A stretch of 64,000 bases of DNA, from the NCBI RefSeq assembly GCF_016735115.1, contig NZ_JAERQJ010000001.1, forward strand, positions 841,501-905,500. The letters are read 5' to 3'. Shown here piece by piece: positions 9,444 through 18,358 of the stretch. Below the pieces are notes generated by a model. That model made no database searches. It saw only the letters and a program-made list of their open reading frames with translations, and was not told the origin of the DNA. Each line of letters begins with the position of its first letter. The first letter of the stretch is position 1. Source of the stretch: Aquimarina mytili (GTDB lineage: Bacteria; Bacteroidota; Bacteroidia; Flavobacteriales; Flavobacteriaceae). A program made the position numbers and the translations under genes.

Positions 9444-11750
9444 ATGAATCAGGATTATATAAAACCAGATAACTGGTCAATTATTGAAGAAGGGTTTGAT
9501 GTAGAACGAGTTAAATCCTCAGAAAGCCTTTTTAGTATAGGTAACGGAGCGATGGGACAGAGAGCTAATTTTGAAGAAACGTACTCTGGACCTACTTTTC
9601 AAGGAAGTTATATTGCAGGAGTGTATTATCCTGATAAAACCAGAGTAGGTTGGTGGAAAAATGGATATCCAGAATATTTCGCAAAAGTGCTTAATGCTCC
9701 TAACTGGATAGGGATTGATGTAAAGGTAAATGGTGAAAAATTAGATTTATACAGATGTAAATCAGTAACTAATTTTAGAAGAGAACTTAACATGAAAGAA
9801 GGTTGGTATCAACGAACCTTTAATGCTGTTCTCCTAAATGATGTTGAAGTATCTGTAAAATCGACACGTTTTTTAAGTCTGGACCTTGATGAAGTAGGAG
9901 CTATACAGTATGAAGTTACTCCTGTAAATCAAGAAGCTGAGATTGTATTTACTCCATATCTCGATGCAGGAATTACGAATGAAGATACCAATTGGGATGA
10001 TAAGTTTTGGGATACATATGATTTATCTCATAAAGGTAATTCTGCCCAAATCTTATCTAAAACGATGAAAACCGAATTTCATGCCTGTACGGGAATGTTA
10101 AATCAGGTTTTTGTCGAAGGAGAACAAATTGATATTTATCCAAAAGTAGAAACTAATAGTGTCTATGTTAAACTTAATTATAGTGTGGAAGTACCTAAAG
10201 GAACTAAAGCTAGTTTAGTTAAGTTTGGTGGGTATACAGTCTCTCTTAATCATAAAAAAGAGGATTTAGCTTCTGCAAGTAAGACAGTACTAAAACAGGC
10301 TTCTGAAGCTGGTTTTGATGCATTATTAGACTTACAGAAGAAAGCATGGTCTAAGATATGGGAAATGGCTGATATCACTATCGAAGGCGATGTGAAAGCG
10401 CAGCAAGGTATCCGTTTTAATATTTTTCAGTTAAATCAAACATACCTTGGTAAAGATGCTCGTTTAAATATCGGTCCTAAAGGATTTACTGGAGAGAAAT
10501 ATGGCGGAAGTACATATTGGGATACAGAAGCTTATTGTATTCCATTTTATATGGCAACCAAGGATCAGCTAGTCGCTCGTAATTTATTGACATATAGATA
10601 TCATCACCTTGAAAAAGCAATAGAAAATGCAGAAAAGCTTGGTTTTAAAAACGGAGCCGCATTATATCCTATGGTAACCATGAATGGTGAAGAATGTCAT
10701 AACGAATGGGAAATTACTTTTGAAGAAATACATCGTAATGGAGCCATGACATTTGCTATTTATAATTATGTTAGATATACCGGGGATTATAGTTATGTAC
10801 CAGAAAAAGGCTTAGAGGTAATGATTGCGATTGCCCGTTTTTGGCATCAAAGAGCAACTTTTTCTACTGATAAAAATAAATATGTTATTCTTGGAGTTAC
10901 AGGGCCTAACGAATACGAAAATAATATAAACAATAACTGGTATACAAACTATCTTGCAAAATGGTGTATTGAGTATTGTGTAGAAAATATCAATAAGGTA
11001 AAAAAAGAGTATAGTAATGATTATTCTAGAATCACCAAAAAGACAAACCTTGATCAGGAAGAGATAAATGCAATGTTAGAGGTTGCTGAAAAAATGTACT
11101 TCCCATATTCAGAAAAGCATCAGGTATACTTACAGCAAGATGGATTCTTAGATAAAGAGTTAATCACAGTAGCTGATCTTGATACATCACAACGACCAAT
11201 TAATCAAAAATGGAGTTGGGATAGAATATTGCGCTCTCCTTATATAAAACAAGCAGATACTCTTCAAGGATTTTATATGTTTGAAGATCAGTTTACTAAA
11301 GAAGAGCTAGAACGTCACTTTGACTTTTATGAGCCGTTTACGGTACACGAATCTTCGCTATCACCATGCGTACATAGTATCCAAGCGGCTACTTTGGATA
11401 GAATGGATCAGGCATATACTTTTTATTTAAGAACTTCTAGACTGGATCTTGATGATTATAATAAAGAAGTTGAAGAAGGCCTGCATATAACTAGTATGGC
11501 GGGTACCTGGATGAGTATTGTTGAAGGATTTGGAGGACTGAGGATTAAGAATGACAGATTATCATTTACACCAAAAATTCCTAAAGAATGGAAAGGTTAT
11601 AGTTTTAATGTAAACTTTAGAAATCAGATTCTTAAAGTTAATGTTTCACAACAAGGAACATCATTCAATCTCGAAGGCGATAAGGATTTAGTGATTTATG
11701 TTGATGGTAAGGAGTTTAATATTTCTCCTAATAGTCTAATTACGGTTTAA
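9444..11750 (+). CDS. GH65 glycoside phosphorylase, probably maltose phosphorylase
   Basis: Cytoplasmic inverting phosphorylase releasing beta-glucose-1-phosphate and glucose from a glucosyl-disaccharide. It has 768 residues with the GH65 layout: an N-terminal beta-sandwich, an alpha/alpha-barrel and a C-terminal beta-sheet domain. The catalytic acid is Glu490 in TGPNEYENN. Substrate and phosphate pocket motifs are visible: YWDTEAY, NGEECHNEWEITFEEIHRNG, QKWSWDRILRSPYIKQADTLQGFYM and HESSLSPCVHSIQAA. It sits 6 nt downstream of pgmB, the enzyme that uses its product. Maltose is the likely substrate given the GH13 and Sus genes, but trehalose or kojibiose phosphorylases share the fold and cannot be excluded. 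Confidence 0.92.
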   Translation: MNQDYIKPDNWSIIEEGFDVERVKSSESLFSIGNGAMGQRANFEETYSGPTFQGSYIAGVYYPDKTRVGWWKNGYPEYFAKVLNAPNWIGIDVKVNGEKLDLYRCKSVTNFRRELNMKEGWYQRTFNAVLLNDVEVSVKSTRFLSLDLDEVGAIQYEVTPVNQEAEIVFTPYLDAGITNEDTNWDDKFWDTYDLSHKGNSAQILSKTMKTEFHACTGMLNQVFVEGEQIDIYPKVETNSVYVKLNYSVEVPKGTKASLVKFGGYTVSLNHKKEDLASASKTVLKQASEAGFDALLDLQKKAWSKIWEMADITIEGDVKAQQGIRFNIFQLNQTYLGKDARLNIGPKGFTGEKYGGSTYWDTEAYCIPFYMATKDQLVARNLLTYRYHHLEKAIENAEKLGFKNGAALYPMVTMNGEECHNEWEITFEEIHRNGAMTFAIYNYVRYTGDYSYVPEKGLEVMIAIARFWHQRATFSTDKNKYVILGVTGPNEYENNINNNWYTNYLAKWCIEYCVENINKVKKEYSNDYSRITKKTNLDQEEINAMLEVAEKMYFPYSEKHQVYLQQDGFLDKELITVADLDTSQRPINQKWSWDRILRSPYIKQADTLQGFYMFEDQFTKEELERHFDFYEPFTVHESSLSPCVHSIQAATLDRMDQAYTFYLRTSRLDLDDYNKEVEEGLHITSMAGTWMSIVEGFGGLRIKNDRLSFTPKIPKEWKGYSFNVNFRNQILKVNVSQQGTSFNLEGDKDLVIYVDGKEFNISPNSLITV

Positions 11751-11775
11751 TTAAATACTATTGATAAAACATATG

Positions 11776-11810
11776 ATACCCCAAAGACTTGGTTTTTGGG
11801 GTATTTATTT
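11776..11810 (+). terminator. Intrinsic terminator after GH65
   Basis: ATACCCCAAA (11776-11785) pairs with TTTGGGGTAT (11795-11804), giving a 10-bp stem with a 9-nt loop and a weak T-rich tail (TTATTT). It probably separates or attenuates transcription between the transporter-pgmB-GH65 operon and the GH13 pair. Confidence 0.75.
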
Positions 11811-11858
11811 CTACAATAAAGAAGAGATTCACTTTTATTTTAAATAAAAACTCATAAA

Positions 11859-13715
11859 ATGAAAACTAAACTAATCGTTCTGCTTTCTTGGTGTTTAGTG
11901 GCTTTGACACAAGCGCAAGTAGAAAAAATTGAACCTCCATTTTGGTGGAGTGGGATGCATGCCCAAAAGCTACAACTAATGTGCTATGGAAAAGATATTT
12001 CCAAATACAATGTACAGATTGAAGGTATCACGATTGACGAGATAAAGAAGACAGAAAATCCAAATTATCTATTTGTAACTATAGATACCAAAGGGATAGA
12101 ACCTGGAACCTTTTCTATACATTTTTTAGAAAAAGATAAAATTGCCTTTTCGCAACCTTATGAGTTAAAAAAGAGAAGAGAAAATTCTTCTCAGCGTAAA
12201 GGATTTGATAGTAGCGATGTTATGTATTTGATCATGCCAGATCGATTTGCGAATGGTAATGCTAATAATGATTCGCACCCTGATACTGTTGAGAAAGCAG
12301 ATAGGTCAAAACCAGGAGGTCGCCACGGAGGCGATATACAAGGAGTAATAGATCATTTAGATTATCTAAAAGACCTTGGAGCAACAGCTTTATGGAGTAC
12401 TCCATTATTAGAGGATAATGAACCCGTATATTCCTATCATACCTATGCTCAAAGTGATTTATATAAGATTGATCCTAGATACGGAACTAATGAAGACTAT
12501 AAACGTTTGGCTTCAGAAATGCATAAATTGGACATGAAACTAATCATGGATTATGTTACGAATCATTGGGGGTCAAAACATTGGATGATTAAAGATTTAC
12601 CAACTAAAAATTGGATCCATCAATGGCCAGAAGGATTTAAGCGAAGCAACTATCGTATGACTACACAGTTTGATACTAATGCTTCTGTTGTAGATAGTAA
12701 AGGATGTATGGATGGTTGGTTTGACACAACCATGCCCGACATGAATCAAAGCAATCCACTGCTTCTTAAGTACATTACCCAAAATGCAATCTGGTGGATA
12801 GAGTATGCAGATTTAGATGGATTTCGTGTAGATACGTATTCTTATAATGATAAAGAAGGAATAGCCAAGTGGACCAAAGCGATTATGGATGAGTACCCTG
12901 ATTTTAATATCGTAGGTGAGGTGTGGATGCATGATCAGGCACAAATGGCGTATTGGCAAAAAGACAGTAAGATAGGAGCGATTGATAATTTCAACTCTCA
13001 TTTACCTTCAGTAATGGATTTTACGCTTCATGATGCATTAATGGTTGTCTTTAATGAAGATAAAGGAGCATGGGATAAAGGGATGATCAAAGCATATGAT
13101 AATTTCACAAACGACTTTTTATATCCTGATATTAATAATCTTCTATTGTTTGCCGGCAACCATGATACTAATCGTATTAATGAGATATATCAAGGAGACA
13201 TAAATAAGTATAAAATGGCTATGACATTGGTGTTTACCACTAGAGGTATTCCTCAAATGTATTATGGAGATGAAATAGGAATGCTGGGCAATCGAGATAA
13301 AAAAGGAGATGGAGATATTCGAAGAGATTTTCCAGGGGGATGGAAAGGAGACACCCAAAATGCTTTCTTGTCATCTGATAAGGAAAATGGAAGGACTAAT
13401 GATCAGGAAGCTTTTCATTCTTTCACTAAAAAAGTATTGAATTGGAGAAAAAATGCAAAAGTAATACACACAGGCAAACTTTTACAGTATATCCCTTTTG
13501 ATAATGTATATGTCTATTTCAGGTATAAAGAAGAAAAAAGTGTAATGATAATTATTAATAATAATTCTAATGATCAAGAATTAAATGTTACTCGATTCAA
13601 AGAAGGTCTTAAGGATTATAAAATGGGGACAGATATTATTACAGATTCTAATATTGATGTCACAGAAGCGATTACCATTCAAGGTAAAACATCAATGATA
13701 ATCGAATTAAAGTAA
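11859..13715 (+). CDS. GH13 neopullulanase/cyclomaltodextrinase-like alpha-amylase (SusA-like)
   Basis: Exported alpha-glucan hydrolase of 618 residues. The signal peptide MKTKLIVLLSWCLVALTQAQ has no lipobox, so the protein is probably periplasmic. An N-terminal immunoglobulin-like cyclomaltodextrinase domain (about 22-115, PPFWWSGMHAQKLQLMCYG) precedes the GH13 barrel starting at DVMYLIMPDRFANGN. The catalytic triad is visible: nucleophile Asp325 (DGFRVDTY), acid/base Glu354 (IVGEVWM) and Asp436 (AGNHDTNRI). A C-terminal beta domain follows. This layout matches periplasmic SusA-type neopullulanases that shorten imported maltodextrins. It is 28 nt upstream of a second GH13 gene. Confidence 0.92.
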   Translation: MKTKLIVLLSWCLVALTQAQVEKIEPPFWWSGMHAQKLQLMCYGKDISKYNVQIEGITIDEIKKTENPNYLFVTIDTKGIEPGTFSIHFLEKDKIAFSQPYELKKRRENSSQRKGFDSSDVMYLIMPDRFANGNANNDSHPDTVEKADRSKPGGRHGGDIQGVIDHLDYLKDLGATALWSTPLLEDNEPVYSYHTYAQSDLYKIDPRYGTNEDYKRLASEMHKLDMKLIMDYVTNHWGSKHWMIKDLPTKNWIHQWPEGFKRSNYRMTTQFDTNASVVDSKGCMDGWFDTTMPDMNQSNPLLLKYITQNAIWWIEYADLDGFRVDTYSYNDKEGIAKWTKAIMDEYPDFNIVGEVWMHDQAQMAYWQKDSKIGAIDNFNSHLPSVMDFTLHDALMVVFNEDKGAWDKGMIKAYDNFTNDFLYPDINNLLLFAGNHDTNRINEIYQGDINKYKMAMTLVFTTRGIPQMYYGDEIGMLGNRDKKGDGDIRRDFPGGWKGDTQNAFLSSDKENGRTNDQEAFHSFTKKVLNWRKNAKVIHTGKLLQYIPFDNVYVYFRYKEEKSVMIIINNNSNDQELNVTRFKEGLKDYKMGTDIITDSNIDVTEAITIQGKTSMIIELK

Positions 13716-13743
13716 GACCAATAACCACTAATAAAACTAAAAA

Positions 13744-15123
13744 ATGAAAAATTTAATTTTAAGTTTTGTTTCTGCTGGGATATTATTTTCCTGCGGCAAA
13801 GCTAAAAAAGAAGAAGCAGTAGCTGAAGTCACTCAAGAAGAAGTTAAAGAAACACTTGCACCAGTAAGTGACGCAATAATGGAAAACGCCGTTATTTATG
13901 AAGCTAATATACGCCAATACTCAGAAGAGGGTTCGTTTAAAGCATTTACCAAAGATATTCCAGAGCTTAGAAAATTAGGCGTAAAAATACTATGGATCAT
14001 GCCAATATACCCAATTTCTACAACCAAAAGTAAGGGATCTCTTGGAAGTTATTATGCTATATCGGATTACACCAAAGTAAACCCAGAATTTGGTACGATA
14101 GAGGATTTTAGGGAGTTAGTTAAAACCGCACATGATAATGGAATCTATGTAATCTTAGATTGGGTTGCAAATCATACAGGGTGGGATCATACATGGCTAA
14201 AAGAACATCCCGAATATTATACTAAAGATGAAGCTGGTAACATAACACATACAGTTGATACAGATTGGACCGATGTTGCAGATCTTAATTATGACAATCA
14301 AGAGATGCGTGAACAGATGAAAAAAGACATGATATACTGGTTAAAAGAGGAAGGTGTAGATGGATTTCGTTGCGATGTAGCAGGAATGGTACCAGTTGAT
14401 TTCTGGGATGCCACTGTAGCAGAGCTTAAAAAAATAAAACCAGTATTTATGCTAGCTGAAGGTTGGGAGCCAGAGTTATTAGAAAATGCTTTCGATATGG
14501 GGTATGGTTGGGATACACACCACAAAATGAATGATATTGCTCAAGGAAAAGCAGATGCAAAAGAGTGGGATAAAAGGATGGTACAAATAGATACAATGTA
14601 TGCTAAAGATGATATTTTAATGAACTTTACCTCTAATCATGATGAAAATTCATGGAACGGAACCGTTCAAGAGCGAATGGGAGATGCTGCAGCCATGTTT
14701 GCTGCATTATCATATGTTGCTCCAGGTATGCCTTTAATCTATTCCGGTCAGGAGTATGATATGGATAAGCGATTATTGTTTTTTGAAAAAGATACAATTA
14801 TAAAAAAGAAGGGTAAGTTTTTTCCTTTATATGAAAAACTTGGAAAGCTGAAAAATAATAATCCTGCACTACATGGAGGTAAAAATGCAGCTTCTTACAC
14901 AAGGATTAAAACTTCAGATGATAACAAAGTTCTGGTATTTAAAAGGGAAAAAGATAATAATACGATCGTATTCGTTTCAAATATGACAAAAGAACCTGTG
15001 AAATTTACTGCAGAATTTGAAGGTAAATTTAAAGACTACCTTTCTGAAGAAGAATTAGAAAGCAAATTAGGTCAAGAATATGAGCTTGATTCATGGCAGT
15101 ATATGATTCTGATTAAGGAATAA
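13744..15123 (+). CDS. GH13 alpha-amylase-family lipoprotein
   Basis: Membrane-anchored alpha-glucan hydrolase of 459 residues. MKNLILSFVSAGILFSC is a lipoprotein signal with Cys17, followed by a charged linker (KAKKEEAVAEVTQEEVKET). The barrel begins at NAVIYEANIRQYSEEGSFKAF. The triad is visible: Asp211 (DGFRCDVAG), Glu239 (LAEGWEP) and Asp300 (SNHDENSW). A compact C-terminal beta domain (FKREKDNNTIVFVSNMTKEP) is present, but no extra starch-binding module is seen, so it is shorter than SusG-type surface amylases. It is the last gene of the GH13 pair and is followed by a terminator. It may be a surface or a periplasmic enzyme; the linker does not settle this. Confidence 0.9.
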   Translation: MKNLILSFVSAGILFSCGKAKKEEAVAEVTQEEVKETLAPVSDAIMENAVIYEANIRQYSEEGSFKAFTKDIPELRKLGVKILWIMPIYPISTTKSKGSLGSYYAISDYTKVNPEFGTIEDFRELVKTAHDNGIYVILDWVANHTGWDHTWLKEHPEYYTKDEAGNITHTVDTDWTDVADLNYDNQEMREQMKKDMIYWLKEEGVDGFRCDVAGMVPVDFWDATVAELKKIKPVFMLAEGWEPELLENAFDMGYGWDTHHKMNDIAQGKADAKEWDKRMVQIDTMYAKDDILMNFTSNHDENSWNGTVQERMGDAAAMFAALSYVAPGMPLIYSGQEYDMDKRLLFFEKDTIIKKKGKFFPLYEKLGKLKNNNPALHGGKNAASYTRIKTSDDNKVLVFKREKDNNTIVFVSNMTKEPVKFTAEFEGKFKDYLSEEELESKLGQEYELDSWQYMILIKE

Positions 15124-15148
15124 TTAAAAATAGATATATTTATTTGAG

Positions 15149-15177
15149 AAAACGACTTGCAAATGCAGGCCGTTTTT
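15149..15177 (+). terminator. Intrinsic terminator after the GH13 pair
   Basis: An imperfect hairpin (AAAACGACTTGC / GCAGGCCGTTTT around loop AAAT) with one mismatch and one wobble, ending in a T-run. It lies 26 nt after the second GH13 stop. Confidence 0.7.
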
Positions 15178-15310
15178 GCTTTTATATATGTTTAATATCG
15201 TACAACGTTCCAAAAGTGATCATTTTATGATAATAATCTATTCTTAACAAAATCAATGAAAATGTGTTAAAATTTCCCCATTTCTGTCAGTAAATACTGA
15301 ATTTATCAAC

Positions 15311-15324
15311 CGAAAACGTTTTAG
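15311..15324. promoter_or_regulatory. LacI-type operator upstream of pfkA
   Basis: CGAAAACGTTTTAG contains the perfect 10-bp palindrome AAAACGTTTT and shares 11 identical bases (CGAAAACGTTT) with the operator-like site before susC. It lies about 50 nt upstream of the pfkA ATG, a position suited to control by the same LacI-family regulator. Binding is inferred. Confidence 0.6.
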
Positions 15325-15374
15325 TTTTTTGGCAAATTAGGTTATTATATTCATTAACAATAGATTTGACTTCA

Positions 15375-16361
15375 ATGATAAAGAAAGTGAAAAATATAGC
15401 CGTACTTACCTCAGGAGGAGATGCTCCGGGAATGAATGCTGCAATACGTGCTGTAGTGCGTGCCTGTAGTTATTATGAAGTACAATGTTTTGGTATTTAT
15501 AAAGGATATGAAGGTCTTATAAATAATGAAATTGAAGCGCTTAATGCGCGATCTGTTCGTAATATTATAAACAAAGGAGGTACTTTCCTTAAATCTGCAC
15601 GGTCTGCAACATTTAGAACTGTAGAAGGTAGACAAAAGGCCCATGAAAATTTAGTTAAGAATAATATTGATGCGCTTGTAGTAATCGGTGGAGACGGAAG
15701 TTTTACTGGCGCATTAAAATTGTCAGAAGAATTTAATTTTCCTGTAGTTGGTATCCCAGGTACTATAGATAATGATATTAATGGTACAGATTATACCATT
15801 GGATATGATACCGCACTAAATACTGTCGTTGATGCGATTGACAAAATAAGAGACACCGCAAGTTCTCATAACCGCTTATTCTTAATTGAAGTTATGGGAC
15901 GTGATGCGGGTGATATTGCCTTAAACGCAGGGATAGGGGCTGGAGCCGAAGAGATTTTGATTCCTGAAGAAAATATGGGAGTTGATAGGCTAATTGATTC
16001 TCTCAAGAAAAGTAAAAAAACAGGTAAAACATCGAGTATTATAGTAGTAGCAGAAGGCGATAAATCAGGTAAAAATATTTTTGAACTTGGTGAATATGTC
16101 GAAGAAAACCTGGATGACTATGAAGTTAGGGTGTCTGTATTGGGGCATATTCAGCGTGGTGGTGCACCAAGTTGCTATGATAGAGTGCTTGCAAGTAAAC
16201 TTGGAGTAGGAGCAGTCGAAGCATTGTTAGAAGGTAAAAGTGAGGTAATGATTGGTATTGTTCATAAAACAGTAACAATTGTACCATTAAAAAAAGCATT
16301 AGATAAAAGATCCCATAGTCATGATGGGTTAATTAAAGTAGCTGATATTACTTCAGTATAA
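15375..16361 (+). CDS. pfkA: ATP-dependent 6-phosphofructokinase
   Basis: Phosphorylates fructose-6-phosphate, committing hexose to glycolysis. I choose the ATG at 15375 (MIKKVKNIAVLTSGGDAPGMNAAIRA), giving 328 residues; an upstream in-frame TTG adds only three codons. Family motifs are visible: the ATP-binding TSGGDAPGMNAAIR, the GGDGSFTGA loop, the catalytic PGTIDNDINGTD segment with its substrate-binding aspartates, and the IEVMGRDAGD effector-pocket motif. HIQRGGAPSCYDR is near the C-terminus. It is 44 nt upstream of gapA, likely one operon. A LacI-type operator lies upstream, linking glycolytic flux to the alpha-glucan locus. Confidence 0.96.
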   Translation: MIKKVKNIAVLTSGGDAPGMNAAIRAVVRACSYYEVQCFGIYKGYEGLINNEIEALNARSVRNIINKGGTFLKSARSATFRTVEGRQKAHENLVKNNIDALVVIGGDGSFTGALKLSEEFNFPVVGIPGTIDNDINGTDYTIGYDTALNTVVDAIDKIRDTASSHNRLFLIEVMGRDAGDIALNAGIGAGAEEILIPEENMGVDRLIDSLKKSKKTGKTSSIIVVAEGDKSGKNIFELGEYVEENLDDYEVRVSVLGHIQRGGAPSCYDRVLASKLGVGAVEALLEGKSEVMIGIVHKTVTIVPLKKALDKRSHSHDGLIKVADITSV

Positions 16362-16369
16362 TTATATAA

Positions 16370-17407
<1,038 letters not shown>

Positions 17408-17422
17408 TAGAACTATATTTCA

Positions 17423-17450
17423 TGCCCCGAAATTAATTTTGGGGCTTTAT
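17423..17450 (+). terminator. Intrinsic terminator of pfkA-gapA
   Basis: GCCCCGAAA (17423-17431) pairs with TTTTGGGGC (17436-17444, one G-T wobble) around a 4-nt loop, followed by TTTATTCT. It lies directly after the gapA stop. Confidence 0.85.
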
Positions 17451-17481
17451 TCTCTTTCTTTAACAACAAATACATTTTAAA

Positions 17482-18354
17482 ATGATTTTAATAGCTGACG
17501 GTGGTTCTACTAAGTGTGATTGGATTCTTCTTGATGAATCAGGAGAAATCGTTTTTAAAACCCGTACAGAAGGTTTAAATCCTGCTGTATTTGAAATTTC
17601 TTTGTTAGAAAAAAGAGTTAAAAAGAACGAGGAACTCACTGCGTATCGCGATAAAATTGATATTGTTCATTTTTATGGCGCTGGCTGTGGAACTAAAAAG
17701 CCAGCGGCAATGTTAAAAGAAGTCTTTGAAGACTTTTTTACTAATGCTTCAGAAGTTGTTGTTAAAGAAGATATGGTGGCGGCAGTATATGCAGCCACAA
17801 CAGAGCCAGGTATCGTTTGTATCCTGGGTACAGGATCTAATAGTTGCTATTTTGATGGAGATGAGATTAAAATGACGGTCGATTCTCTTGGATATATCCT
17901 TATGGATGAAGCCAGTGGTAACTATTTTGGAAAACGACTAATTAGAGATTATTATTATAAGAGGATGCCTCCGGAGGTAGCCGCAGAATTCGAAAAACGT
18001 TTCGATTTATCTTCTGATGCTATTAAAGAGAATCTGTATAAAAAAGATAATCCTAATACGTATTTAGCATCTTTTGCAGAGTTTATTTTTACAAGTGAGC
18101 GTAATGGATATTTTTATAAAATCGTAACCGAAGGAATTCAAGAGTTTGTTGAAAACAGAGTCTTATGTTTCCCAGAAGCACAAAATGTTCCGGTACACTT
18201 TATTGGTTCAATAGCCCATTTTAGTGAAGATATTATTAGAGCAGCTGTTTGGCCATATCATCTTACCGTAGGTAATATAGTACGACGACCAATAGATGGT
18301 ATTATTGATTATTACAGAAATGAGGTCATAAAAAAAAAAGTAAATAAGGTTTAA
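17482..18354 (+). CDS. BadF/BadG-family sugar kinase (N-acetylglucosamine kinase-like)
   Basis: Actin-fold (ASKHA) ATPase of 290 residues resembling eukaryotic-type N-acetylglucosamine kinases. The phosphate-1 motif DGGSTKCDW lies at the N-terminus, and phosphate-2 GTGSNSCYFDG is mid-protein. The motifs GYILMDEASGNYFGKRLIRDYY and VHFIGSIAHF follow. In Bacteroidota these are usually labelled GlcNAc kinase. Here it follows an alpha-glucan and glycolysis block that liberates free glucose by GH65 and GH13 action, so a glucose-phosphorylating role is possible but unproven. It is convergent with the sensor kinase gene, with only 4 nt between the stops and no obvious terminator. Confidence 0.82.
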   Translation: MILIADGGSTKCDWILLDESGEIVFKTRTEGLNPAVFEISLLEKRVKKNEELTAYRDKIDIVHFYGAGCGTKKPAAMLKEVFEDFFTNASEVVVKEDMVAAVYAATTEPGIVCILGTGSNSCYFDGDEIKMTVDSLGYILMDEASGNYFGKRLIRDYYYKRMPPEVAAEFEKRFDLSSDAIKENLYKKDNPNTYLASFAEFIFTSERNGYFYKIVTEGIQEFVENRVLCFPEAQNVPVHFIGSIAHFSEDIIRAAVWPYHLTVGNIVRRPIDGIIDYYRNEVIKKKVNKV

Positions 18355-18358
18355 ATAC

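Noticed and set aside
15366-15374. TTG start three codons upstream for pfkA
   Set aside because: The ATG at 15375 gives the usual start of the family; the extra codons are not conserved and TTG is a weak choice.
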